40,148 nt of DNA from Seminavis robusta (taxonomy: Eukaryota; Bacillariophyta; Bacillariophyceae; Naviculales; Naviculaceae), in contig CAICTM010000999.1 in assembly GCA_903772945.1 (NCBI GenBank), positions 1 through 40,148 of the forward strand, written 5' to 3'. The position numbers were made by a program, and so were the translations under genes. Shown in pieces: positions 1-9,399 of this stretch. The notes below the pieces were generated by a model. It did not search any database, was not told the origin of the DNA, and saw only the letters and a list, made by a program, of their open reading frames with translations. The first letter of the stretch is position 1. Each line of letters starts with the position of its first letter.

Positions 1-1092
1 TACTCCTTTGATCCTCCCTGCCCCCCACCTTGCCTTCCCTCCCTCTTTGGTTTTGGTGCCACTGGATCGATTGTTCTACTCGTGTTCGTGCATCCTGCCC
101 TCCTCCTCTGCAACCCATCCTCTCCATAGTCCCCTCTAACCCATAGTAACGCCTCTCTTACACTAGCTAGCTAGCCACGTGAGTGAGTGTCCTGTGTGTC
201 AAGCGGTTTCTGCACTAGCTAGAAGAAGCGAAGATTAGATTGCACAAGGAGCGACCAAGAAGGTTCGCTACTGATCATCGTGGCCCGACTTCGGGCGGGA
301 AGAGGAACAGGTGAAATACCCCTCGTCAATAGTTCAGCCACTCGTGCTCACAGAGATCACACGGTTGAAGCGAAGCGCAGCCATGCGCCAGTTCCATCAA
401 TGCCACTGCCCACTGGATTGGCAGCTGCGACGGACTGATGCAGTTCTGTTTGAGCACCAATGGCAGTGCTACCTGGTACGGTGGGAGTAATCAGGAAAAG
501 CAGAACTTGAGTTGCCAAATCAGTCCCAGGCAAAGCGTCAAACGGTTTGAGATTGAAATTGGACGGAAGAACGAAACGAATCATTCAAGCGAATTCGCCA
601 GAGTCGAGTCATTCAGTAGTCTAGCTAGCAGTTCTAATACTTGGGAATGTATAGCTTCGAGCATCATTGGCTACGCACCAAGCACTGCATCGACGCCTCC
701 CTCCCGACTTTGATGCTCGTCACCTTAACCCCATCAACGGTACCATCGGTACTATACTAGCTAGACTAGTACCGGTACATCTGTACCGGTTCCACGAACC
801 CCTCATTTGGAAGCCAGTCAGACTGTTTTATTTATTTGTGGTCCATACTGGAGATGAACCAAGCAAGAAGACAGCGTTGAGTCCGGGCTCGGATCCAACC
901 GGAGTTTCCTCTTTGAATCAAGCATGTCTACGTCGGCCAGCATGACCCGTGCAGATGATGAAGGAGCAAGGGCTGAAACACAAACTCTCACAAAATTAAA
1001 GGAAACACAAACAACAAAGACACTTTTCAACTTGGTATCAAACAAATACTCAAACTACTTTTTATCCTTCTAGTATTCACATTCATTTGACA
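1..1092. other. Upstream spacer without a clear gene
   Basis: I see no convincing coding region here. The short open frames have no recognisable domains and overlap each other. The stretch has CTAG-type arrays near 165-178, 216-224, 620-630 and 757-768, and a cluster of palindromic GTACC/GGTAC and ACCGGT words between about 735 and 797. The last ~100 bases before the gene at 1093 are AC-rich and A/T-rich, which fits a 5' leader and core promoter, but no clear TATA box is visible. Confidence 0.5.
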
Positions 1093-2472
1093 ATGACATT
1101 GACAATTACAACCAAAAACTCCGCTATGTGCTTTGCCAATAAGATGTCTCTTGGCATCTTGGTTGCAATTGCAACCATGAATTTCCAAGCTGCCTCGGCA
1201 TGCTACATGAGATCCAATCTTGGTGGTGGTGGTACTGGTGGCCGCCTGCAGCCTGTGCATGACAACAGCAATTTCGATGTGGCTGGTGGGGGGACAACCA
1301 CATGTTCTGTTTCTGGTCATTGCGACTATTTCAGGCTCCAAGTTGTCTATGGTGATGATGTGGGGGGATCCAATGCCTTCAATGGAGCTTCTGGCTCTGT
1401 GGGTTCTTTGCGTGGCAGTGCAGCCAAAAGCTGTGACTTTTCAGTAACAATGAGTGATTCCAATGATGCCACTACTTTGGGCTTGTACTATGAGTACAGT
1501 AGCCTTACGGGAGGAGATTTAACTCTTTCATGTACATGTGACAAGCCCCTCAATTCCAAGAGCTCCTCTACTACTAATAACAATAATGCCTTTGTTCCTC
1601 CTCCAAGTGAACGAGGTGGTTCCAACTGTTTCTCAGAGTCTGCAACTGTGCAGGTTGAGAATAAAGGATCTGTTTCAATGAAAAGTCTCCAGGTTGGTGA
1701 CAAAGTCTTGACAGGGAGCAGTCTATACCAACCAGTGTACAGTTTTGGGCATCGCCATGAAGATATTGAGGGAACCTTCTACCAAATCTACACAGACAAG
1801 AGTAATCACACTCCATTGGAAATGACTGGTGGCCACTTGGTCTTTGTGCTGGACAATGAAAATCAGCTCCAGCCTGTTCGAGCTGATGCAGTGAAAGCTG
1901 GGGATCGTGTGATGAAAAGTGAAAGTCAAGAAGATGACATGCACCCAGCCCTTGTCACCAAGGTTGCCACTATTCAGAAGAAAGGAATGTACATGCCATT
2001 GACCCCGGATGGATTGATCCTTGTTGATGGAATTCTGACATCCACATATGTCTCGATTCAAGACCAAGCTCCTATTGTTGTGCACAACTCCAAACTGTTC
2101 CAATTCTTGACTGAAGACAAGATTTTGCATTGGTTCATGTCCCCTGTTAGGATGTTGTGCCTTGGAGTGTCCTCCAATGCTTGCCAAATCTTGGAACGAA
2201 GCAGGGACGAAGAAGGCATTCATTTCTACTTGGTGGCTGGAAGGAGCCTAGCTGAGTTTGCCAATCAACAGGGATTCTTTGTCCAAGTGTTTCTGATTGG
2301 AATTCCAGTCTTTCTGTTGTTTGCCTTTTTGAACCTTTTGGAAGTGCTCCTTGGTGGACCTGGTCTAGCTCCCTTTGTGTGCTTTGCAGCCATTACCCTT
2401 GGAGGTTGGGTTGTCAACAAGCGCCATGGTATGACCAGCAACAGCCAGGAGTCAAACAAGAAGTTGGAATGA
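1093..2472 (+). CDS. Secreted/membrane protein with hedgehog-type Hint domain
   Basis: The protein has 459 residues from the first ATG in frame; an earlier TTG is not a likely start. Seen: an N-terminal hydrophobic stretch (about residues 17-36, ending AASA-CY) that looks like a signal peptide, then a Gly- and Cys-containing domain of about 140 residues (about 37-177) that I do not recognise. A Hint domain follows. It starts at Cys179 (CFSESATVQV), has a block with MTGGHLVFV (Thr245, His248), a block KGMYMPLTPDGLILVDG (about 297-313) and VVHN near 330. These blocks match the order of the hedgehog C-terminal autoprocessing domain: nucleophilic Cys, TxxH, then the PLT-G-L-VDG block. The C-terminus has two hydrophobic segments (about 393-418 and 425-441) that could anchor the protein. 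Known for the family: Hint domains cleave the peptide bond just before the Cys. Inferred: the N-terminal domain could be released or modified. Whether self-cleavage occurs cannot be told. The gene is intact and intronless. Confidence 0.85.
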   Translation: MTLTITTKNSAMCFANKMSLGILVAIATMNFQAASACYMRSNLGGGGTGGRLQPVHDNSNFDVAGGGTTTCSVSGHCDYFRLQVVYGDDVGGSNAFNGASGSVGSLRGSAAKSCDFSVTMSDSNDATTLGLYYEYSSLTGGDLTLSCTCDKPLNSKSSSTTNNNNAFVPPPSERGGSNCFSESATVQVENKGSVSMKSLQVGDKVLTGSSLYQPVYSFGHRHEDIEGTFYQIYTDKSNHTPLEMTGGHLVFVLDNENQLQPVRADAVKAGDRVMKSESQEDDMHPALVTKVATIQKKGMYMPLTPDGLILVDGILTSTYVSIQDQAPIVVHNSKLFQFLTEDKILHWFMSPVRMLCLGVSSNACQILERSRDEEGIHFYLVAGRSLAEFANQQGFFVQVFLIGIPVFLLFAFLNLLEVLLGGPGLAPFVCFAAITLGGWVVNKRHGMTSNSQESNKKLE

Positions 2473-2614
2473 ACCTGAAAACCAATGGTTTCCAATGACT
2501 CCAGGAGAGAGAGAAAGAAGAGTATCACTACTTTGGGAAGAGAAAGATCCATTGTGCATGCCCGCTGTTGCTTGCTAGCTAGCTCGTAGTTATATGTTTG
2601 ATTGTAATGCAAAA

Positions 2615-2620
2615 AATAAA
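2615..2620 (+). promoter_or_regulatory. Possible polyadenylation signal AATAAA
   Basis: An AATAAA hexamer lies about 145 bases after the stop of the Hint-domain gene, in an A-rich stretch. It fits the 3' end of that transcript, though diatom signals are loosely conserved. Confidence 0.45.
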
Positions 2621-2636
2621 CCCATAAAACTCTGAT

Positions 2637-3315
2637 TCAGGCGTATGATGCTAAAGTAGAACAAAAATTGGTACCAGCAAAGGATGAACCATCAGCACAT
2701 CCACCTCCTTCGTGCTTGGGATTACTCGGTGCTATGTAGAATGTTCCACCTCGCTGCATGCTGGCAAGGTTTAGTGAAAGCCAACCAGGCTGTATTTTAC
2801 TACCTTGGGTGACCGTCATGGCGTCAGCTCGAACGGGTGCCAGCTCAGTCACCAGCTGTCCACGTTCCGGACAATAAATACTGTTCTCCAGGCCCTTCAT
2901 TGGTCACAAAGAACTGCAAGCTTTCCAAAAACCTTATCCAGCTTGTGTTGAAAACCGGATCGTCATTGACGCCAGTGTCAAAGTATCTGACAATTTCTGA
3001 TGATGCGTTGCTTTGGGAGAAAGTATTGAAGTTCATTTCGTGCGAGTTGGGTGACGTGAGCCTAGAGTTCGCACGTACAACTCCGTAGCTTCCCGGTACA
3101 TTGTCCAATTCGTTGTCTCTGTTGGACAAGAAAGAACACGAATCTTGTCCCAACTGTTGCATGCTTCTTCTGAGCCCAGTTTGCTTGCAGTTGCAAGCCA
3201 ATGAAGAAGAAGACGGAGGCATCGCAGTCAAGTTTTCGGCGGCTTTGGTATCGTACCTCCAAATCCTCTCATTACTCTCCCTCCCTTTATGAAACATGTA
3301 CAACCACTTCACCAT
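2637..3315 (-). pseudogene. Possible minus-strand gene or fragment, frame-shifted, unknown function
   Basis: Two open minus-strand frames abut. One covers 3315-2845 (156 residues) and the other 2900-2637 (87 residues). Their composition (SYGVVRANSRLTSP, then QPGWLSLNLASMQRGG) looks more protein-like than the plus-strand frames. They could be one coding region joined by a one-base shift or a small intron between about 2900 and 2845. I recognise no family. The 5' end overlaps the start of the plus-strand gene at 3296, so at least one start is wrong or the copy is a relic. Alternatively the whole stretch is non-coding promoter DNA of that gene. Confidence 0.3.
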
Positions 3316-4423
3316 GAACAGTCATGACGCTAGATACCGCCGCACCGCGTCCTTTCTGGTGCTCCTAGCTACTAGCTCCTTGTGCACCGAGAACGTGACT
3401 GCCTTTGGCATTGTTGCTCCAAACGGCAAGTCTGCCACCACCAAGTCCAAGTCGGCTCTGGAAATCTCGACTGCCATTCCCCATCCTCTGGCACAACCAG
3501 TCGATGGACTGTCTTTGGCGGATCGATTGTTCCGAGGAGACTTGGCCGTCCTTCCCGACAGCAGCCAGGAGGAAGCTTCTCGTCAACAACAACCCAAGAA
3601 GAAGAAGAAGATTCGTGCCGTGGCGCCCCTTGTTCTGGACGAAGAGGAAGTCTTGCGGCGCAAACTGGAATGGGCGGGACGTTACACCAGCGTGGAAGCA
3701 TTGCGCGAAACCTTTGGCGGCAATCAGAACAAGCTTTGGGGAGATCTTCAGGCGTCCACGGCCCGACGCCTCTACAAGACACTACTACCGAGTGCGTTAC
3801 TGGAGCTTTCTCAATTGGGCGTTGGTCAGTTGCAACCACAAGACCTAGCTCCACTGGCGTACCAAGCTCGTGTGGCGGCCAAGTTGTATGCCCGTGAACG
3901 ATGCACGGTTCCCGCCAGACTTGCGGCCACGCTCTTTGATGGGTTCCGACAATGGCTCAAGTACGGCAAGTTCCAAGCACATGGCATGACATATGATCAG
4001 GTGTGGCAGAAGTATGCGGAAAAGATTTGCCACGAGACGGAACAACACCCCAAAGATGCCGAACAAGATGTCTGTCTAAAGATTCTAGAGCGGTCCTGTG
4101 TGTCCAATTCAGGGGTCGATGCGCTGGTTCTCAAGAAAGACGACGATAACAATGAAGCGGACACGGACGACGACGACGAACAGCGACAACAACGCCTCCT
4201 CGAACGCATTCATGCACAATTGGAACAAGACATGTACCAACTATTGCTGCCGCACAATGTAGTGGTGCCTTCCAACAACAAGAATACGACTAGCCCCAAG
4301 AAGCATCCCTGGTCCCGACGCAACCATGTCTTGATGGTCCGCTTGTTGGCACGGCAGCGTCGCTTGGAGGCAAGACGACAACAACAAGAAGCAAAGAACC
4401 ACACGAACGTTTTGCAACCCTAA
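3296..4423 (+). CDS. Putative plastid-targeted protein of unknown function
   Basis: The 375-residue protein starts at the first in-frame ATG; another ATG six codons later (3314) is equally possible. Residues 1-36 form a signal-peptide-like segment (RRTASFLVLLATSSLC) that ends ENVTAF-GIVAPNGKS. A cleavage site followed directly by Phe, then a Ser/Thr/Lys-rich stretch without acidic residues, is the diatom bipartite plastid leader (the ASAFAP type). A low-complexity Lys tract (KKKKK near residue 103) precedes a helical, charged domain of about 260 residues with a motif EWAGRYTSVEALRETFGGN, possibly a conserved plastid domain. I do not recognise the family. There is an acidic stretch (DDDNNEADTDDDDEQRQQR) near 275-295 and a basic C-terminus. 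The gene is intact and appears intronless. The plastid location is an inference from the leader. Confidence 0.75.
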   Translation: MYNHFTMNSHDARYRRTASFLVLLATSSLCTENVTAFGIVAPNGKSATTKSKSALEISTAIPHPLAQPVDGLSLADRLFRGDLAVLPDSSQEEASRQQQPKKKKKIRAVAPLVLDEEEVLRRKLEWAGRYTSVEALRETFGGNQNKLWGDLQASTARRLYKTLLPSALLELSQLGVGQLQPQDLAPLAYQARVAAKLYARERCTVPARLAATLFDGFRQWLKYGKFQAHGMTYDQVWQKYAEKICHETEQHPKDAEQDVCLKILERSCVSNSGVDALVLKKDDDNNEADTDDDDEQRQQRLLERIHAQLEQDMYQLLLPHNVVVPSNNKNTTSPKKHPWSRRNHVLMVRLLARQRRLEARRQQQEAKNHTNVLQP

Positions 4424-5325
4424 CTGAACACACACACTCTCGCACATACTGTACCATATCATCATCACGAGTCTACCGTAGTAAAACAATTTTAGCACAA
4501 AAAGCCACGTTTTGAATTATCTTGATGGAATCTCTTTCCTCTACTCAAGTAGCTGCGGGACGGTATCGTACAATAGCTAGCTGGCTGGTTGTGCTCATCG
4601 GGAAGAAGGGCTCCGGTGGTCCTCGAAACGATGCCCCTTATGCTTTTGTTGTCTTGGCTGCACCGCAATTTGCAATCACGGTTGCACAGGACCCCTGCAG
4701 CTAGCTAGCTAGCTAGACCTGGTACTCATGCCTTCGGCTTGGAAGGACGCTATCTGCTGTTACGAAACAATGCAGCTCTTTCCTTCGGTTGGTCTCCACC
4801 GCCTGCTTCCTTACAAACAACATGAATTAGATTCTCCCCGCTCTGCACATGAAACCCGCCCATTCTTGACAGGCAGCACAAAGGCACATAGTAGTACATA
4901 CAGTAAGCAGAAGCAAGACCAGACTGCATCCTACGCTAGCTAGAAGACTGTAAGACCCACAGCTAGCTAGCTGCTTTTCTGCGTTGTCTAGGAAAGCAGA
5001 AAGCTGTAGGATGCATCAAGTTTGCCAGTGACCCAGTGACCCAGTGACCCTTCTAGCTAGAAGGGCCACAAGATGGCATCGTGTGTGTCTTTTGTCGTCT
5101 CGGGACATGGATCCAGAGGAAGAAGGACTCACCATAACCTACCTTACTCTCCACGAGGAAGTACAACGCTACTCCAAAAGCGACAACAAGACAAGACATC
5201 CAACTCAGATAGAAAAGCTGAGTACCAGAAGAGGAACCGGAGCCAATCTTCGTTCTTCTATGGGTACCCCAAAGCACGGACAACCCCAATACACAAGATA
5301 TTCAACAGCATCAAGAAGAGCCACA
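4424..5325. other. Spacer with CTAG arrays and a short tandem repeat
   Basis: No convincing gene is seen. The stretch contains repeated CTAG words at about 4572-4582, 4699-4717, 4935-4944, 4961-4974 and 5052-5061, and about three tandem copies of a GTGACCCA word between about 5028 and 5050. From about 5100 the plus strand may carry a very decayed upstream part of the reverse-transcriptase relic described next, but I cannot align it to a domain. Confidence 0.5.
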
Positions 5326-5880
5326 GTCTCGAATGGATCAGAACGTCCATGTCCTACTAGTACCTCTGATTCGCCAACCTGAGAGAGATGTTCATGGGCG
5401 ATCTCCAGGAAGCGCTAAAAAGACGTCATCCACCTTCGAAAACAAAACCTGCAATGGCAGTTCCTGATGGAAAGGACTACTAAGATTCTGCGTCAAGTGC
5501 ATCAACGCTGGAATGGGATACATTGGGGCAACCCAACAAATCCTCAAGAAAAGAACACTTTACCAATGTCAAAAGATGACACAAACCAGGTAGGAAATCA
5601 GACTCCTACGCGAGGACGTCAGCCATGTTTTCCAAAACTTCTTCGACTCCAAAGACATCTCTCCGGACCTTCAATGGAACAGCATTGAAGTGAGCATCCC
5701 GTGGCAAGGCAATCCAATTAGCACTGTCAAGAGCATCCGGAGACGACACTGCAGCCTTTGCAATAGGGAGTGACTCGAAATCCTGAAACAATCCAGATAA
5801 TCGCCGGAGAAACTAATCAACTACTGCAACGAAATCTACAAAGCCTGCCGACACAATCCCACATTTCATAAGTACTGTAC
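5326..5880 (+). pseudogene. Decayed C-terminal part of a reverse transcriptase element with GIY-YIG-like motif
   Basis: Reading across three frames of the plus strand gives, in order, NLREMFMGDLQEAL (from 5376), GMGYIGATQQILKKRT (about 5513-5560), WQGNPISTVKSIRRRHCSLC (about 5702-5760) and LINYCNEIYKACRHNPTFHKY (about 5814-5875). From memory, this order (a NLRE-F-GDL block, a GYIG...R block like the second half of a GIY-YIG nuclease, then a WxGxPIS...CxxC...CRH tail) occurs at the C-terminus of a family of retroelement proteins in stramenopiles and some animals, resembling Penelope-like elements. Several frameshifts and in-frame stops show it is dead. No polymerase motif is left in the window. 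The family assignment is tentative. Confidence 0.5.
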
Positions 5881-6317
5881 CACAATAGCCCAAGCACTGA
5901 TGATTCCCATTGGGGTGATTCCCATGGGGGGGGGGGGAGTCAGACAACCGAAAAGTTACCACAGAGTCAAAGCCCTTTTGGCAGTTTGTGAGCTAGCTAG
6001 CTTGGCTAGCTGGCTTCCTACTCAGTAATATAGCTGGTCGAGGTACTGTATCCGCCTTGTTCCTTTGCACTTGCTGCAAGGAAACTATGAGTGAAGCAGG
6101 AACAGCAGCCATTGGCCGGAGTAACGAAGCAATACCCTTTCGTGGCTTTGTCAAATCCTTGGCTTCGAGCTGCAGCCCTTTACCTCAGGCTTCAACCAGA
6201 TTCTGCCAAAGGATCTTCTGGGCTTTTGCAACAACCAGTCCTCGCCACGTCTTGGTATCAAACCTCCGCTATTCCAAGCGACATGTCGACAGCAGTGGCA
6301 AACCTATGATTAACTTA
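5881..6317. other. Spacer with a G homopolymer and CTAG words
   Basis: No gene is supported. There is a run of about twelve G at about 5926-5937 and CTAG arrays at about 5991-6013. A short open frame at 6057-6401 has no recognisable domain and runs into the transposon end. Confidence 0.5.
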
Positions 6318-6333
6318 GAGCCTGTCCACACTC
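6318..6333 (+). repeat. Proposed left terminal inverted repeat of the Harbinger element
   Basis: The 16-base end has a TTA before it. Nine bases (TCCACACTC) match the complement of the proposed right end at 10913-10921. The match is short, so this is a proposal. Confidence 0.4.
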
Positions 6334-6925
6334 TAATCGAAGCACATGCAATCGAAGTTCAAGAATCAAAGAATCGAAGTTTTTACCACTCAAAAATCTG
6401 AAATCGTGACTGGGCCGAACCTTCATTCGAACCCCCAGGCCAACCTTGGAATCCAAGTGGCCTGGTCGGAAAATCGATGATTGGGTCCAAGTTTGGCGAA
6501 TCCCGAACTCTATCAGAAGTTTGAATGGAAAAATCGTCGTTCTTGAGAAATTGACGCCAAGTCTATCGCAGAACCATCCTTTCTCATCATGCGTTGCCTT
6601 TCAATGGCGAAGTCTGCATCATTGCAATAATACAATAGACTAATGATAGTATAGAGGTAGCCAGCTTTATAGTTTTAATGACTGTATATATGGATAGTCG
6701 CTCCTTGAATGCCAGCAGCAAATCGCTCCTCTATTCCATTTCCTCTTTGCTTGTTGTTGTTTGTTCTCTCTTGACCATGGCCTCTACTAGTTTGGTTGAT
6801 TGTAGTGATGAAGAACACCAGCGCGGCACTACTGTTGGTCAGCCATAGCAAAGCAGCACTGATGGTAGCAGTCCTGATTCACAGGAGCGCCCAGCGCCAA
6901 ATCCAGCCCCTGGGGAATCCAGAAT

Positions 6926-6932
6926 GACTGTT
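6926..6932 (+). repeat. Left copy of 7-base target duplication GACTGTT
   Basis: GACTGTT here and at 7827-7833 flank the 894-base insert. The reading frame of the host gene continues exactly when one copy and the insert are skipped. Confidence 0.8.
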
Positions 6933-7826
6933 TGAATCTTGTTTCCGGCGACCATTAATTAGGAGCTGATTAGAGCGATTAGGAGCTGATTCGCAGAATT
7001 AGGAGCTGATTAGGAGCTCATTTTGAAATCAGCTCTTTAATTTAGGAGCTGGACCTCTGTGGAAAATCGAGTCGTGCTACCGATCGTCTCCTAAATCCTT
7101 TTGATTGTCTCCTATTTAATGGATTTCGTCTCCTAAAAATAGGAGACGAATTGGCAATCTCTAAAAACTCGTTCTAAAACCAGACTTAAGATTTAAAGAT
7201 AGGACGAGTTTTAGGACGGACGAGTTTCAGTCTCTAAAAAGCTGGTCTCAAAACTCGTCCTGCAGGCACCTCTCCTCTATCGGCCTATTAAAGTGGTCTT
7301 GATAGTGAGGCTAGGAGCTTCCCACAAAGCACCTCTGCTTCCCACGAAGAACCTCTGTAGTATAACGTAGCTGTTGGAGTTTGTTATCTGGGTAGCTAGC
7401 TTCGGTAGCGCTGCAATCTTTCAGTCTTGTTAACTCAGTCATGTTGACTCGATGGCCTGTGATGTCATCAAAGGAGACTCAAGGATTTAGAGGTCATGTT
7501 AAGACGAGTGTTAGGACGAGTCGAAATAATTCGTCCTATTTTTCTGAAATAAGACGAGAAAATAAAATTCGTCCTAAAAATAGGACGAAATTTAGGACGA
7601 ATTCGAGTTAAAGATTGCTTTTGTCCTAAAAATTCGTTCTAAAATAGATTTAGAACGAATTTTAGGCCGAACGAATCTACTAGAGAATGCCCTTAGGAGC
7701 TGTTTTCAAAATCAGATCCTAACCAGCTCTTTTAATAGGAGCTTGTTTGAAACCAGATCCTATTTTAAGAACTGATTAAGAGCCGGTCGTGGGAGTAAGA
7801 GCTGATTAAGAGCTGATTTTCAAAAC
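6933..7826. mobile_element. Non-autonomous foldback-like insert built of iterated short words
   Basis: This 894-base insert carries no gene. Its outer zones (about 6955-7050 and 7695-7826) repeat words such as TAGGAGCTGATT and the inverse AATCAGCTC. The next zones repeat GTCTCCTAAA with its inverse (about 7085-7155), then AGGACGAGTTTT with its inverse (about 7195-7262), and AGGACGAATTTT with its inverse (about 7500-7680). A unique core of about 230 bases (7263-7494) sits in the middle. The layout is roughly symmetric, so the strand could fold on itself at several scales. It is flanked by a perfect 7-base duplication. The extreme ends do not form a clean terminal inverted repeat. It is best described as a foldback-like or MITE-like element; the superfamily is unknown. 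Confidence 0.7.
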
Positions 7827-7833
7827 GACTGTT
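7827..7833 (+). repeat. Right copy of 7-base target duplication GACTGTT
   Basis: Exact match to 6926-6932; the interrupted coding frame resumes at 7834. Confidence 0.8.
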
Positions 7834-9399
7834 CGCATTCTGCAGTCCCCTGTTCCTGAAGCCAATGCCGCTGAATCAACAAATCCAACAGCTCGCCAAG
7901 TGTATGAACAGTCAGGCAATGATAAAGCCGCTCTCTTCTGTCTTCTTATGGGTCTCACATCTGAAGATGGGCACAAACTTGGTGACATTGCTGTGGAGCC
8001 TTACTGCAAGTTGAACAAGAAGAACCAAACTCGCTTCAAGGCTCAGAATTCCATCATGGTAGATGAAGTGAAGAGAAGGAGCATAGAACTGGGCCACAAG
8101 AAGCAAGTTCGCCCCAGCAACTGGAAGCAAGGCCAACTGAAGACTTGGCTCAATGACAATCCCATCAAGGATGCATCGGACACAACGTATTTGCTACGGA
8201 TCGAATCGGTATTGTGCCAAGCCACCCAAAACAATTTCTGTGAAGCTGCCACTCAGAAGGATGCTGAGGCGAAGTCAACTCAGTGGCGAGTGAGAAAACC
8301 ATTCCTGCGCATGATTGTGGCTGCATTTGAAGATGACGTTCGCAAGGCAATGACATCTGAAGGCCAATGCATGGAACGAGTTGAATTAGATGCACGTAAC
8401 AGCGAAGAACGACCACCAACCTTCTTCGAGGCCTTGGCGAATAAGTACAATGATGACAACTTCATTGCCAGTACTGAGATTCTACCTGAACTGCACTTGA
8501 ACTTCTCTGTGGAGCACGAGATTTATCTGAACGATGTTCCCCATCCAGTTACTCCTGATTTCATCAAGCGCCAGTGGAATGGCGCTAAGTTGAAACTGAA
8601 CGAGATCGTCAACAGCTGGGAAAGAAGCGGTAATGGCTTTGGTCAAATAGATGACACGGAACCGTCTGAAGAACAAGATTTGACCACTGACAATTCCAAT
8701 CGCCCTTTCGGTCATGTCAGTGAGGAGCGACTTTTGGCTGGAGATAACAGGGCAGAGTACTTGCTTGAGCAGCTTGGACACAAGCTTTATCACCTTTATC
8801 TATGGCACCTGTCAGACAAGATGGGCGAACTTGGAAAGGTTGTCACTAGACTGGACCAGAATATCGCTGCAAGTGGAGACAAGGTAGCTACAGACACTTC
8901 TAAGAAAACAAAGCGCACCAGGAAAGGTGATGACAGCGACGACTTGAAAGACATGAGACGTTCTCTTACAAACCCACAGATGGAACTGTCTTACTAGTCT
9001 GTGATTGACAGTGTCACCCTAACAACCAAGGATCTTACTGCCTCAAGACTAGGCAAAGTGAGGGCACAGTCTGAGGAAGAGCGCGAAAGCTGGCAATAGT
9101 GCATCGATGAGCAAGAGGCTTTACTGACTACGTTGAAGATGAGGAAAAAGATATATGAAGTCAAGAGAGCACCAAAGAAAAAGAAAGACTAGTTATACGT
9201 ATCCAGATCAACACTGCCACCACCTTCAACCAAACGATTAACACTTTCTACTTTCTATTCCTCCTCTCTCCATGCCGCAGGCACTGGGCGCTGGTAATCA
9301 TTATCTTCCACTATTTTGAGAAGCCTTTCTCATGGAAGAATCTTTGTTTGTGCGGCATACTGCCTTTCTTCTTGTCGCCTGTAGTTCCTGTCAATGATG

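Larger units (their letters stand above)
6777..9192 (+). pseudogene. Harbinger accessory (Myb/trihelix-like) protein gene, split by an insert and carrying three TAG stops
   Basis: The reading frame opens at ATG 6777, runs to 6932, is interrupted by the insert at 6933-7826 plus one 7-base duplicate, and resumes in the same frame at 7834. It then runs to a final TAG at 9190-9192. Without the insert the frame would be 505 codons, an exact multiple of three. In-frame TAG codons lie at 6846, 8995 and 9097. The longest uninterrupted part is 7834-8994. The C-terminal half has a stretch KRQWNGAKLKLNEIVNSWER (about 8565-8624) followed by SGNG, resembling the Trp-spaced Myb/trihelix DNA-binding modules of Harbinger accessory proteins. 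A Lys-rich tail (KKTKRTRK, later KKKKD) could be a nuclear signal. In known elements this partner helps carry the transposase to the nucleus and DNA. The homology is judged by eye and by its transposase neighbour. Confidence 0.6.

Noticed and set aside
438..945. Open frames of about 90 residues on the plus strand upstream of the Hint gene.
   Set aside because: They overlap one another, contain CTAG and GTAC repeat text, and show no domain or start context.
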